64,000 nucleotides of DNA from Pseudoalteromonas piscicida. GTDB taxonomy: Bacteria; Pseudomonadota; Gammaproteobacteria; Enterobacterales; Alteromonadaceae. Shown here piece by piece: positions 29,051-39,132 of this stretch. Each line of letters opens with the position of its first letter. Position 1 is the first letter of the stretch. The translations under genes and the position numbers were made by a program. The stretch spans positions 2,029,501 through 2,093,500 of the forward strand of contig NZ_CP021646.1 of assembly GCF_002208135.1 (NCBI RefSeq), in the 5' to 3' direction. The notes under the pieces were generated by a model that worked only from the letters and a program-made list of their open reading frames with translations, made no database searches and had not been told where the DNA came from.

Positions 29051-30052
29051 TTAAGCCCGGCGTCGCTCATGAATACATGCTGCTGCACCAATCAGTGGGA
29101 TATTATCTTGTACCACCAAAGTAACTGGAATTTGGCTCGTGTACTGTGACATCATGCCTTTTTCGGTAAAGCGCTCAACAAAACTACTTGCTTGTAATCG
29201 CGCTTTCATCCGCGGCAAGATCCCACCACCAATATAAACACCACCTAAGGCACCAAAAGTCAGTGCTAAATCGCCAGCCACACTACCCATCCAGTCACAG
29301 AAGTGACTCAATGTTGCATCGCACACTTTACATTCTTTCGCAAGCGCACTGATCTGCGCCGCATTAAGATCTTTTGCTTGCTCACCACGCACTTCTGCCA
29401 TGGCTTTGTAGAGTCTCGCAATACCCGGGCCTGAAAACACCGTCTCGACTGAGACATGTTGAATACTCGCGCGCAGTACCGTTAACAGCTCTTTGTCTAA
29501 GGCGGTAACCGGTGCAAGCGAGATATGTCCTGCTTCACAGCTCATCACCGCGCTGCCATTAATATCTCTAGCAAGACAAGCCGCACCAAATCCAGTACCA
29601 GGACCCATTACACCGATATTTGCGCCTAGCTCAGGCTGACCTTGCTTAATCACTAGGTTTTTCTCTAGTGCTAAGTAGGGCGCCGCATAGGCAAAGGCAG
29701 CAAAGTCGTTGATCACGGCAAGTTCGGTAAAATCGAACTGGGCTTTGATGTCTTCGGAATTAAAATGCCAACCTAAATTAGTTAAATGAACTTGCTGAGA
29801 TTTGATAGGACCGGCAACCGCGAGACAGGCTCGGCTTGGCTGCGCCACAGGTAGCTCAGTTAAATATTTTTGGATAGCGGATTCAAAAGACTGGAATTCA
29901 GCACTAGGAAAAGTGGCTTGATGCGTAATTACAAAATGGTTAGTTCGCGTATCAAAATCTGACACGATTGCAAATCTGGCGTTTGTTCCCCCGATGTCGG
30001 CAACGACAATCGGCTCAAACGGCACGGATGAATGGCTTGTTGTCTGGCTCAT
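29051..30052 (-). CDS. glk: Glucokinase
   Basis: 333 residues of the bacterial Glk family. Phosphorylates glucose with ATP. N-terminal phosphate loop VVADIGGTNARFAIV, catalytic Asp in INDFAAFAYA, MGPGTGFGAACL, substrate-binding CEAGHISLAP and the ATP-site GGVYIGGGILPR. It precedes lacI by 10 bases. A TGACACCGGTGTCA palindrome lies 210 bp upstream. It would supply glucose-6-phosphate from the glucose released by the alpha-glucan enzymes encoded next to it. Confidence 0.95.
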   Translation of the reverse strand: MSQTTSHSSVPFEPIVVADIGGTNARFAIVSDFDTRTNHFVITHQATFPSAEFQSFESAIQKYLTELPVAQPSRACLAVAGPIKSQQVHLTNLGWHFNSEDIKAQFDFTELAVINDFAAFAYAAPYLALEKNLVIKQGQPELGANIGVMGPGTGFGAACLARDINGSAVMSCEAGHISLAPVTALDKELLTVLRASIQHVSVETVFSGPGIARLYKAMAEVRGEQAKDLNAAQISALAKECKVCDATLSHFCDWMGSVAGDLALTFGALGGVYIGGGILPRMKARLQASSFVERFTEKGMMSQYTSQIPVTLVVQDNIPLIGAAACIHERRRA

Positions 30053-30261
30053 ATTATTATCTCTTTATCACTGCGATTATGCTTGGGCTAACATCAGGGC
30101 TGCCAGCACACGTCCTGCAATTTACTGTCTCAACTCGCCAAAATTTGCACGCCTTGGCTTTTGCTCTTACCTGTTATTCTGTTAATTTGGTAAAAAATGC
30201 TGCCCTTGGCATAGGGCAGCCAAATACGTTTTGACAACAAAATGATAAAACATCGACATTA

Positions 30262-30275
30262 TGACACCGGTGTCA
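30262..30275. promoter_or_regulatory. LacI-type operator between glk and the second LacI gene
   Basis: Third exact copy of TGACACCGGTGTCA. It is 210 bp from the glk start and about 95 bp from the start of the divergent LacI gene (30370), so it may control either or both. Confidence 0.78.
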
Positions 30276-30369
30276 GACTGTATCAATAAAAATTTGCAAA
30301 TTCGGTGAAATTGGTTGAAAAAAAAATTGAATGGCTGACAATGTCACTGTCTTAAGCGTTGAGAAGAAC

Positions 30370-31389
30370 ATGAAAGGTAAAGCAACTTCATTTGATATCG
30401 CCCATTATGCTGGCGTTTCGCAATCTACGGTGTCGCGCGCCCTAAGAAATAGCTCTTTGGTTAACGAGGAAACTCGTCGTCGCGTTCATGAGATTGCTAA
30501 AAAGCTTAACTATAAGGTCGATAAAAACGCAAGTAACCTGCGCACTCAGCAAAGTAGTACATTGGCTTTGCTGTTATTTGAAGATCCCACAGGAGACGAG
30601 TCGCAAATTAATCCTTTCTTTTTGAGTATGCTTGGCAGTATTACCCGGGCGTGCGCAAAAGAAGGCTATGACCTTTTAGTATCGTTCCAATCGACGAGCA
30701 GTGATTGGCATGCCGATTATGAGGATAGCCATCGTGCTGATGGTTTAATTTTACTAGGCTATGGTGATTACATCGATTACCAGTCAAAGTTACAAACTCT
30801 ACTCGACAACCACACAAAGTTTGTTTGTTGGGGGGCAACGGTTGATAACCGTCCAGACTTAACGGTGAGCTGCGATAATTACGGTGGTGGTGTGTTGGCT
30901 GCAAAGCATTTAATCGACATGGTCAGAACAGATTGTGCGTTTATTGGCGATGCTTCGGATCACAGCCCGGAGTTTTTTGCGCGTTTTAAAGGCTTTAGAG
31001 ACACCCTTAAAACAAAAGGTATTGAAATGAGCGACCGTAAGATGGCAAACGCTATTTCCACAGAAGACTCAGGGTATCACGCGACTCGCTCCTTAATCGC
31101 CAACAATGTTAAATTTAACGCGCTTTTCGCAGCTAGCGATCTCATTGCTATTGGCGCGATTAAGGCGCTTCAAGAAGCGGGTGTTCGCGTGCCTCATGAT
31201 GTCCATGTCGTTGGCTTTGATAACATTGCCGCAGCGGGTTATGTTTCTCCCTCTTTAACTACTGTGCAGCAAAACACCACATTGGCAGGACAAATGCTGG
31301 TCGATAACCTGCTTACGCTTATCCGAGGTGAAGCGGTAGCCTCTACCCTATTGCCGCCTAAACTTATTGTTAGACAATCTTCACGATAG
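30370..31389 (+). CDS. LacI-family regulator, probable MalR-like regulator of the alpha-glucan locus
   Basis: 339 residues with a LacI helix-turn-helix (SFDIAHYAGVSQSTVSRALR) and a ligand domain (LALLLFEDPTG, ADGLILLGYGDY, LFAASDLIAIGAIKAL, VVGFDNIAAAGYVSP). The ATG at 30370 has GAGAAG 5 bases upstream; an ATG at 30331 in frame has no such site. It is next to the alpha-glucan genes, three of whose promoters share a TGCATACGTATGCA-like palindrome, which is the type of site recognised by MalR proteins in these bacteria. The link is inference from position. An operator of the other family lies in its own promoter region, suggesting cross-control. Confidence 0.83.
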   Translation: MKGKATSFDIAHYAGVSQSTVSRALRNSSLVNEETRRRVHEIAKKLNYKVDKNASNLRTQQSSTLALLLFEDPTGDESQINPFFLSMLGSITRACAKEGYDLLVSFQSTSSDWHADYEDSHRADGLILLGYGDYIDYQSKLQTLLDNHTKFVCWGATVDNRPDLTVSCDNYGGGVLAAKHLIDMVRTDCAFIGDASDHSPEFFARFKGFRDTLKTKGIEMSDRKMANAISTEDSGYHATRSLIANNVKFNALFAASDLIAIGAIKALQEAGVRVPHDVHVVGFDNIAAAGYVSPSLTTVQQNTTLAGQMLVDNLLTLIRGEAVASTLLPPKLIVRQSSR

Positions 31390-31557
31390 CTAGATCATCG
31401 GCCAAATTAAGCGCTACCCTTTGGGTGCTCTGAGTACGCTTTGTTCATTGTTGCTCAACTTTTGCTTAGATTACCAGGCGGCAAGTCGAGCGCCGCGACC
31501 AAAACACACTTTGGGGAACAAAAATCAAGCAGTAAGGGTCAACAGGCGCTAGGCTTA

Positions 31558-33954
31558 TTATTTCAGTTTACTTTCTACGATTGGGTAGTGATCCCAAACC
31601 TGCTTTTCATTAAGAGAGCGCACTAACTTGACATACTCAGCGTGTGTCCAAGCTAAAGGCGTCGCCGAATTGGTTCCTTCGCCAAGTTTATAGCCAAAGG
31701 TATTTTTACCCACACCATCCCATACTTGCTCAGGTAACATCATGCCTTCATTAGCAAAGTGTTCCATTCCCTTAACATAAGTATTTTGTATTTTGCTCTG
31801 CTCATCAGCACTTAATTCACCATCGAGCAGCGCCAGTGCAATATCATAATGACCACGCTCACCGGTAAAGAACGGCCATACTCGACCACGTTGACCATCG
31901 GTATTATTACCATTTACGGCATAATTGATTCCACGCTTCTCATCTTCACCATAGCCGTCGTTACCGTAACGGCGGTAACCTGGATAACTATTTACATCGC
32001 CATCAAATTTAAAGCTATATTTTACTCTTAAATTTTCAGCTATCGACTCATCATCGTATTCAGGCATGGTAGCCACAATGCTTGGGGCGTCCGCACCTCT
32101 GACACCATAACGCACGAGTTCTAAGAAACCACCGTCGATGATCTGCTTCTTATCCATCCCGTTTCGGCCATTATTGGCATTTAAGGTCGTACTGGAATTA
32201 GGATCTTCGTCTTGTCCAATACGGAAGAAATATTGACCGTCACTGTGTTTGCTTTGCAGACTACCTTTTGTTGTGAACATGAAAGACTCAACATCTCGAT
32301 TGTAATGCTGCGCCGCCGCGAGGAATTTCTCTTGTCCCGCTTTATCACCGGCCAATTTCGCAATGTCGCTCGCCGTCACGAGGCCTGCAATGATTGCCGC
32401 TGTAGTCGATGGTGAATAACCATTTTGCTCTTCCCAACGCTCTTGTTGTGTCGCAGGCGGCGTGATTTGAGTGTCGTTCCATAAAATTTTAGCCAGCCCC
32501 CCTTCAACTAAGAAGTTAGCAGCAGGCTTTAACATCTTGTTGTACCAATAAACCAGTTTATCATCGCTTAGCACACCTGCTTGCCAGAGTTTCCATGCCA
32601 GCATGATTGGCATTGCCGTTTGGTCAAGCTGCACTCCAACCCATTCAAGCTCGCCATCAACATGCGTTTTCTGCAGGAACCAGCCTGTATCCCCATGGTT
32701 GCCCGGTGTTTTATCAGTCACTTGCACTTTTTCTAGATACTCAAAAGCAGTGAGTGCCGTTTGCGTATCTCCCATCGCCAAAAATGCCATCGCTACTTGA
32801 TAAAAATCACGCACCCATACCGCCTTATAACCGGTTTGGCCTCGCTCTGCTGGCACCGTATCACCCCATGGGTTTGACAACGATGCTATCAAGGCACCTG
32901 CATGGGTTTTATCTTCTTGCGCCTTAAGTACAAGCGCACTAGTGTAAAGTAATTTACCGTTGTCCGCGGTATTTGCCGTCATGGATTTTAGTGGTGCTAA
33001 ACTTTCGATATAATCTTGCCAGCCCGTCGCTCCCCCTTGACCATTATAATCTGCCAGTACCTTATCGTAACCTTTGGCTAATGTGGCTGCCCCCTCAGCA
33101 AAGCTTTGCTGCTGAGAGTGGCCAAAACTCAAGGCTAGGTCGAACGTGCTACTACCGTTTACCTGTCCTAAGCTTGCCAGCCAGTTAACGTTACCACTCT
33201 CTTTGCCTGTAGACGCATAAGCTTGGGCTATATGTCCTGTAGACTCAAGTGCCGCTAAATTATCACTGGTGCCAGTAAAACCAACAGATACTTCATCAAA
33301 GCCGGTTTTGCTCTGTAAAGAGAGATAGTTCTTACCTTCCCATGCTAACAAACCTTGCTCTGTCACTTTCGCAAAATCGTTTAAGCCATTGTTATTCACG
33401 TATGGATTAACGTTCACAAAAGCCTGAACGCCTGTGAGATCACTGTCTACTTTTGCTCTAACAAACAAAGTCTGTCCATCAGGGTCGGTAAAAATATGCT
33501 TTTCAAGGGTAAAGCGACCTTGTTTGTCCTTGCTTGCAATTTTGTAAGCCAGCGATAAAGGTCGTCCACTAGCATCTTTATAAAGATAGTCAATGGTGAT
33601 ATCTAACGCGTCGGTATCGGATTCCTTCACCGCAAAACCATCACCCACAATGATAAATTGCATGTCTTTGATCTGCGCTTGGTGGATAAGCCCAAACATG
33701 GTCTCTGTGATCATCCCTTTTGCAACAGAAAACCATACCTTTGAAACCGCTTTAGTCGCCGTAGAATCGCTGTATTTTCCGTCTTCGTAGGCTTCGTACG
33801 ATGTACCTATCCCCGCTTTTCCAGAGTATGACCAATAAGGTTTAACACCAGGTGCACCTGGTGCCGTCAGGGTTTCATTGACAGATTGCTGTGATCCGCA
33901 ACCCATGAGACCAGCACTTACTAAGGCAAGTGCGATTGTTGATAGTTTAATCAT
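31558..33954 (-). CDS. Glucan 1,4-alpha-glucosidase (glucoamylase, GH15), lipoprotein
   Basis: 798 residues. Lipobox SAGLMGC with Cys19 as the lipid-anchored residue. An N-terminal beta-sandwich domain (about 30-290) precedes the (alpha/alpha)6 catalytic domain of GH15: AVWVRDFYQVAMAFLAMGD, EWVGVQLDQTA, the general acid in ERWEEQNGYSPST and the general base Glu in LAWTHAEYVKLV. It releases glucose from chain ends of starch-type glucans, here probably in the periplasm. It is the last gene of an amylase-transporter-glucoamylase operon, 10 bases after the transporter. Confidence 0.92.
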   Translation of the reverse strand: MIKLSTIALALVSAGLMGCGSQQSVNETLTAPGAPGVKPYWSYSGKAGIGTSYEAYEDGKYSDSTATKAVSKVWFSVAKGMITETMFGLIHQAQIKDMQFIIVGDGFAVKESDTDALDITIDYLYKDASGRPLSLAYKIASKDKQGRFTLEKHIFTDPDGQTLFVRAKVDSDLTGVQAFVNVNPYVNNNGLNDFAKVTEQGLLAWEGKNYLSLQSKTGFDEVSVGFTGTSDNLAALESTGHIAQAYASTGKESGNVNWLASLGQVNGSSTFDLALSFGHSQQQSFAEGAATLAKGYDKVLADYNGQGGATGWQDYIESLAPLKSMTANTADNGKLLYTSALVLKAQEDKTHAGALIASLSNPWGDTVPAERGQTGYKAVWVRDFYQVAMAFLAMGDTQTALTAFEYLEKVQVTDKTPGNHGDTGWFLQKTHVDGELEWVGVQLDQTAMPIMLAWKLWQAGVLSDDKLVYWYNKMLKPAANFLVEGGLAKILWNDTQITPPATQQERWEEQNGYSPSTTAAIIAGLVTASDIAKLAGDKAGQEKFLAAAQHYNRDVESFMFTTKGSLQSKHSDGQYFFRIGQDEDPNSSTTLNANNGRNGMDKKQIIDGGFLELVRYGVRGADAPSIVATMPEYDDESIAENLRVKYSFKFDGDVNSYPGYRRYGNDGYGEDEKRGINYAVNGNNTDGQRGRVWPFFTGERGHYDIALALLDGELSADEQSKIQNTYVKGMEHFANEGMMLPEQVWDGVGKNTFGYKLGEGTNSATPLAWTHAEYVKLVRSLNEKQVWDHYPIVESKLK

Positions 33955-33964
33955 CTCGTTCTCC

Positions 33965-35464
33965 TTATTGAGCCTTTATCGTGACTCTTGAAACAGCTAA
34001 TGCAGCGAGTAAAAATGACACGCCTCCGATGATGAGTGCGAATATCGGTTGGTTATCAAAACCATGACGCAGAATTAGACCTAGAATACTGGCGGCGAGT
34101 AATTGTGGGATCACGATAAAAAAGTTAAAGATCCCCATAAATACGCCCATTTTGTTGCTTGGCAAGGCGTTACTTAGCATCGCGTAAGGTAATGACAAAA
34201 TAGATGCCCAAGCAAAGCCAATACCCACCATTGGCAACCAGAGTAATGTTGGGTCACCGATAAATTTGAAGCTAATTAAAGACACTGCGCCAAAAAACAA
34301 GTTAGCTGCATGTGCCCCTTTGAGACCAATGTGCTTAACCATGAGTGGGATCACCATCGCAGCAATAGCAGCAAAGCCATTGTAAGCTGCAAATAACACC
34401 CCGACCCAATCGGCACCGTCGTTATAAAGCTTGCTCGTTACGTCTGACGTACCATAGTGATGGCTCGTCACCGCTGAGGTGGTGTAGATCCACATGGCAA
34501 ATAGCGAAAACCAGCTAAAAAATTGCACCACAGCAAGCTGCTGCATGGTCTTTGGCATCGTAAACAAGTCAAAAATAACATCATAAAACCCATTACTTAC
34601 GCGCTGTTTTTGCTGCATCACATGCGCAATGACAAATACAATTGCAAAAGCGATGAGCAGCCCACTAAGCAAATAAAGCTCTTTTTCAAGGCCAAGAAGT
34701 GCAACGGCAAACAACACAATAACGCCAATAAATCCGCTCACCGCACTGCCTTTTAAAAAGTTCACTGGTAAGTCTGACAGTATTGCGCTTTGCGTATTCG
34801 TTTGCGCTTGTTCAAAGGCTGCAAGTTGCTCAGGGCTATATTCTTTCGTCTTTAGAATCGTCCACAATACGGAGGTAAACAAGATAGCTCCCCCCCAGAA
34901 AAATGCGTATTTTACCGAGTCAGGGATTTGTCCTGCAGGAGCTGTGTTACTCACCTCAAACCAATTGGTCATCATCCAAGGCAGCGCAGACGCGACCACG
35001 GCACCGACACCAATGAAAAAGCTCTGCATCGCATAACCTGTAGCACGTTGCTTTTCATTCAGATTATCACCTACTAATGCTCTAAACGGCTCCATCGTGA
35101 CGTTGATCGACGCATCCATGATCCACAGCATACCCGCCGCAATCCAAAGCGTTGGAGAATTGGGCATAATGAAAAGCGATAGCGTGGTGAGAATAGCCCC
35201 CCACAAGAAAAATGGTCTTCTACGCCCAAGTTTTCCCCATGTTCTATCACTCCAGTAGCCGATAATTGGCTGCACGATTAAACCCGTTAAGGGCGCTGCA
35301 ACCCATAATATAGGGATGTCATCGACCTTGGCACCGAGGGTTTGAAAAATACGACTCACATTGCCGTTTTGTAGTGCAAAACCAAATTGGATCCCAAGAA
35401 ACCCAAAGCACATATTCCATATCTGCCAAAAACTGAGTTGTGGTTTTTGTTGTTCTTGTTGCAT
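33965..35464 (-). CDS. SLC45-type MFS sugar transporter
   Basis: 499 residues with about twelve hydrophobic helices. The loop motif DRTWGKLGRRRPFFLWG after helix 2 is typical of the SLC45/sucrose-maltose symporter group, and the N-terminal FLGIQFGFALQNGNVSRIF agrees. It should import glucose, maltose or short maltodextrins with protons or sodium across the inner membrane. It starts 3 bases after the alpha-amylase stop, so co-expression with the two hydrolases is nearly certain. Substrate is inferred from context. Confidence 0.88.
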   Translation of the reverse strand: MQQEQQKPQLSFWQIWNMCFGFLGIQFGFALQNGNVSRIFQTLGAKVDDIPILWVAAPLTGLIVQPIIGYWSDRTWGKLGRRRPFFLWGAILTTLSLFIMPNSPTLWIAAGMLWIMDASINVTMEPFRALVGDNLNEKQRATGYAMQSFFIGVGAVVASALPWMMTNWFEVSNTAPAGQIPDSVKYAFFWGGAILFTSVLWTILKTKEYSPEQLAAFEQAQTNTQSAILSDLPVNFLKGSAVSGFIGVIVLFAVALLGLEKELYLLSGLLIAFAIVFVIAHVMQQKQRVSNGFYDVIFDLFTMPKTMQQLAVVQFFSWFSLFAMWIYTTSAVTSHHYGTSDVTSKLYNDGADWVGVLFAAYNGFAAIAAMVIPLMVKHIGLKGAHAANLFFGAVSLISFKFIGDPTLLWLPMVGIGFAWASILSLPYAMLSNALPSNKMGVFMGIFNFFIVIPQLLAASILGLILRHGFDNQPIFALIIGGVSFLLAALAVSRVTIKAQ

Positions 35465-35467
35465 AGG

Positions 35468-37342
35468 TTACTTCTCTAATTGATAAACCACGCTGGCAAG
35501 CGGTGCTAGCGTAATCGTTGCGTTGGCGTGCTTGCCATCAGTTGTTGGTTGTAATTGTAAAGTCGGGTGTGACTCTAAAATATCGTTATAAACACCATGC
35601 CACTCTTTAGGCAGATTTACGGTGACTATTTGTTCTTGTTCTGCATTAAAGTTGCTCACGACCAACAACTTTTGTTGACCTAATTTACGGCCAAATGCCA
35701 TGACTGCTTCAGCATTGCTTGGCATCTCAGCACTCAGGGCGACTTGCTGGTATTCACCAGCCGCAATCGCCGGCTGCTTTGCAAGATTGAGTAATTTGAC
35801 GTAGTAATTACGAAGCGCCTTTTGCTCATCCGAAAGTAGCGCGCCATCAAATTTTCCGTCATTCATCCATTTTTGATGTTCGGGTACGCCAATATAATCA
35901 AAAATACTGGTTCTGCTTGGACTACCGAACCCCGCCTGCTCGGAGCCGTCTTCGCCTAGAGCTTGTCCAAAATAGATCATCGAAGGCGCGGTGCTTATTA
36001 GGTGACTGACCACCATAGCGGGCTTACCTTTTAGCGGATCGCCTACAAATTCAGGGCTTGCGATACGCTGCTCATCATGATTTTCTAAAAAGTGCAACAT
36101 ATGTGGCGCAATATCGGCTACCGATTGATGAATATCCAACACCGTTTGGGCACTACCTTTACCTTGCATTAACGTCTTCAACGTGTCGTAAAAGCCCACT
36201 TTGTCATAGAGGTAATCCATCTTCCCCTGTTTGATATATGGGCGATATAAAGCAGGGTTATAGACTTCTGCAAGCAGAAAAGCGTCAGGATTTTTTGTTT
36301 TAATCGACGAGTTTAGGAAGCTCCAAAACTCGACTGGCACCATTTCCGCCATATCGTAACGGAAACCGTCTACGCCCTTTTCTAGCCAAAAGTGGGCAAT
36401 GGCTTGAAATTTGTACCAACTATCTGGCAGTTGCTTGTGTTGCCAAAATTCAAAGTGCGCACGGTGATCTTGCTGAGCATAATCGTCAGGCAAGCGGTCG
36501 AAATCGTAGCGACCGTCAGGCCTGACACCGTAATTCACTTTGACGGTTTCATACCAATCATTAATTTCAGGCTTTGCCGTACGAGCACCGTTACCGGTCC
36601 ACTTTGCTGGATTTTCTGCAAATTTGCCATCCGCCAATGGATGAGATTCACCACCTAATACCTGATAGCTTTCACTCGTTGGTACTGTAAACTCCTCACC
36701 AACCACATAATAAAAATTATTGTCCCGAGCATATGCAACTTGCGTGTCGTCATTGGTGCCAAAATCGACAGTTCCTTTAGGCGCACCGAGTGACTCATAG
36801 TTACGAGCGACATGGTTTGGCACAATATCAATGATCACTTTTAAGCCTGCGTCATGTGTGCGTTTGATTAAGGCTTCAAATTCAGCCAGTCGCGCAGAAG
36901 GATCATTCGCAAGATCAGGGTTAACGTTGTAGTAATCTTTTATTGCATAGGGTGAACCGGCCCTACCTTTTACAACATCTGGATCATCTTGGCTAATGCC
37001 ATATTTACTATAATCTGTCACTAATGCGTGATGGAGCACACCGGTATACCAAACATGGGTCACACCCATCGCCTTGATTTGTTGTAATGCAGTAGGAGTA
37101 AAATCAGAAAACTTGCCTACGCCATTTTCCTCTACTGTCCCCCAAGGTTTGTTCACGGTTTTAGTATTGCCAAATAGCCTTGTGAAGACTTGATAAACAA
37201 CGGGCTTACTCACAGGTGCTACTTCCGATTGCAACGTCATTTGTTCAGTTTTTTTATCAACTGGTTTGGGGCCACAGCCGCTTAAACTTACTGCACCACC
37301 CAAAATTGCTAACACAGCCAATAGTAAAGATTTATTTTTCAT
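35468..37342 (-). CDS. Alpha-amylase family protein (GH13), lipoprotein
   Basis: 624 residues with lipobox SLSGC (Cys23). The TIM-barrel GH13 regions are DIVPNHVARNY, the nucleophile Asp in DGFRYDMAEM, the acid-base Glu in LLAEVYNPAL and the third acid in FLENHDEQRI; a C-terminal beta domain follows. The family hydrolyses internal alpha-1,4 links of starch and glycogen. The anchored form suggests periplasmic action on oligomers taken up by the TonB receptor. It is first in the operon and has a palindrome at 37404-37417, 62 bp upstream. Confidence 0.92.
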   Translation of the reverse strand: MKNKSLLLAVLAILGGAVSLSGCGPKPVDKKTEQMTLQSEVAPVSKPVVYQVFTRLFGNTKTVNKPWGTVEENGVGKFSDFTPTALQQIKAMGVTHVWYTGVLHHALVTDYSKYGISQDDPDVVKGRAGSPYAIKDYYNVNPDLANDPSARLAEFEALIKRTHDAGLKVIIDIVPNHVARNYESLGAPKGTVDFGTNDDTQVAYARDNNFYYVVGEEFTVPTSESYQVLGGESHPLADGKFAENPAKWTGNGARTAKPEINDWYETVKVNYGVRPDGRYDFDRLPDDYAQQDHRAHFEFWQHKQLPDSWYKFQAIAHFWLEKGVDGFRYDMAEMVPVEFWSFLNSSIKTKNPDAFLLAEVYNPALYRPYIKQGKMDYLYDKVGFYDTLKTLMQGKGSAQTVLDIHQSVADIAPHMLHFLENHDEQRIASPEFVGDPLKGKPAMVVSHLISTAPSMIYFGQALGEDGSEQAGFGSPSRTSIFDYIGVPEHQKWMNDGKFDGALLSDEQKALRNYYVKLLNLAKQPAIAAGEYQQVALSAEMPSNAEAVMAFGRKLGQQKLLVVSNFNAEQEQIVTVNLPKEWHGVYNDILESHPTLQLQPTTDGKHANATITLAPLASVVYQLEK

Positions 37343-37403
37343 AGTGTTGTCATAATGCTGTTTTAAAAGAGTCTACTTGCGTAAACAAACGTACTGAACC
37401 CAT

Positions 37404-37417
37404 TACATACGTATTCA
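37404..37417. promoter_or_regulatory. MalR-type operator upstream of the amylase operon
   Basis: TACATACGTATTCA, a near palindrome matching the sites at 42124-42137 and 42483-42496 (shared core CATACGTAT). Confidence 0.72.
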
Positions 37418-37459
37418 GAGAAACCCTTTATTAGATTTTATATAACTATTAATACCAAG

Positions 37460-38974
37460 TTACTTGTGAACATTTGCCGCAAAGCTTTCTAGCTCCATTC
37501 GGTGATCTCTGAAATTCAATCCACATCGTCTAATGAAGTCATTTACTTTTTCGATGCTATGTTGGTTTGCTAGGGCATTGCCTGACTTAAGCTGAGCTTG
37601 GTCTGGATAGATACCATAACCTGCTAGTAAACAATGCCAGCTGACTGAAGGGTAATATTGCTCAACGTTTTGGCGAACTAATTCATCTGATAAGTTATTA
37701 CCAGAGACCCAAGTCTGTAAAATCTGATAGAGCGACCGCGATAGGTTGTTATTGTGGGCATTATCAAGCCAGTAGTTGGTGTCAGTGCGACTATTCACGC
37801 GATAATGGGCGACGATATAGTCTCGAATAGCCTGATACCGTTCGCTCAAAGCGCGGTTGTGCTTATCTCTGTCAGCATCGGTAAAATCCGCATTTTGGTA
37901 GCATTCAATGAAACTTTGAACGGTTTCTTGGACTATATGCAAAGCGGTTGCTTCTAATGGCTCTATGAAGCCCTGAGATAAACCAATCGCTATGCAGTTT
38001 TTACTCCAATGCGCTTTAACTTGCCCTACTTTCATTTTTATATGTCGAGCTTCTACTTCTGAGTCCAACAAACCCAAAGCAGCCCTTAGTTCGGTTTCGG
38101 CTTGATCCGCATCGCAGTAACGCTGACTATAAACATAACCATTACCGATACGGTTCGTTAGTGGAATGTGCCAAGACCACCCAAATTGACGCGCAACAGA
38201 TTGTGTTTCGGAGCGAATAGTGTCAAGTTGCTTGGTAGGTATAACGACCGCAGCGTCGTTAAATAAATTGGACTCGAATGACTCAAAACCCACACCCAAA
38301 GTGTGTTGTAGGAGTAAACTTTTGAAGCCCGAGCAATCAATAAAGATATCACCAGAGATTTCCGTACCATCCGACCTTATCAGTGCCGCAATATCACCAT
38401 CAACGTGTTTTCGAACGTCGGTAATTGTGGCATCAATGTGTTTTACATTAAACTCAGCCGCTTTACGAGCCAACAACTGGCCAAGCAAAGCTGAGTCAAA
38501 GTGATAACCATAATTAATTTCGAATGGGAAGCTTTCTGCAGCAATGGGGGATTTGTTTAAATCAGCCAAGTGAGTCGCTAAAAAAAAGTGGTCTGGGTGG
38601 CCCTCTACGTCAATCGCCTTACGACGAACAAAGCTGTTATGAAAAAAAGCTGGTGCACTGTAGTCATCAGGTTGTGCAGGAAATGGGTGAAAATAGCGAG
38701 AAAACCCAGGTTTTGTCGACCAATCTATAAACCGAATGCCATTTTTATAGGTCGCATTACAAGCCGGCATCCACTCGGCTTCCGAGATACCTAAATAGTC
38801 CATAAATCCTTTGAACTGCGGAGTAGACCCTTCACCAACACCAATAGTCCCGATGCTAGAAGATTCAACCACAGTGATTTCTATCGCTTTATCTGCCCAG
38901 CTTTTTGCCATCATATTTGCGGCCATCCAACCTGCCGTTCCACCACCTAAAATCACTATTTTCTGACTTTTCAT
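37460..38974 (-). CDS. Flavin-dependent tryptophan-halogenase family protein
   Basis: 504 residues. FAD-binding GGGTAGWMAANMMAKSW at the N-terminus and the halogenase hallmark WSWHIP (in FGWSWHIPLTNRIG) are present, as is a lysine in ATYKNGIRFIDW at the place of the catalytic lysine. Members of this family are often encoded directly after carbohydrate TonB receptors in Alteromonadales and Caulobacter-type loci; their substrate there is unknown. It lies 158 bp after the TonB receptor, past a terminator. Halogenation is plausible from motifs, but no biosynthetic genes surround it. Confidence 0.88.
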   Translation of the reverse strand: MKSQKIVILGGGTAGWMAANMMAKSWADKAIEITVVESSSIGTIGVGEGSTPQFKGFMDYLGISEAEWMPACNATYKNGIRFIDWSTKPGFSRYFHPFPAQPDDYSAPAFFHNSFVRRKAIDVEGHPDHFFLATHLADLNKSPIAAESFPFEINYGYHFDSALLGQLLARKAAEFNVKHIDATITDVRKHVDGDIAALIRSDGTEISGDIFIDCSGFKSLLLQHTLGVGFESFESNLFNDAAVVIPTKQLDTIRSETQSVARQFGWSWHIPLTNRIGNGYVYSQRYCDADQAETELRAALGLLDSEVEARHIKMKVGQVKAHWSKNCIAIGLSQGFIEPLEATALHIVQETVQSFIECYQNADFTDADRDKHNRALSERYQAIRDYIVAHYRVNSRTDTNYWLDNAHNNNLSRSLYQILQTWVSGNNLSDELVRQNVEQYYPSVSWHCLLAGYGIYPDQAQLKSGNALANQHSIEKVNDFIRRCGLNFRDHRMELESFAANVHK

Positions 38975-39084
38975 CGCCTTAGCACCTTAACTCTATTAAA
39001 AATCACGTATTGAAAGTCAAACAAACATATCAATTTAGATAATTGATGGTAACCACTCATTACAGTGTGAGCGATTATAAAAAA

Positions 39085-39113
39085 GCCACCAAAGCAGGTG
39101 TTACTTTGGTGGC
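39085..39113 (-). terminator. Terminator after the alpha-glucan TonB receptor
   Basis: GCCACCAAAG / CTTTGGTGGC, a perfect 10-bp stem with 9-base loop, followed by TTTTTTATAA on the minus strand. It lies 20 bases after the receptor stop and probably limits expression of the halogenase-like gene downstream. Confidence 0.85.
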
Positions 39114-39132
39114 CATGGATGCTTGCGACTAA

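Noticed and set aside
37460-38974. Tryptophan halogenase as part of an antibiotic gene cluster
   Set aside because: No synthase or tailoring genes are nearby; the neighbours are alpha-glucan genes.
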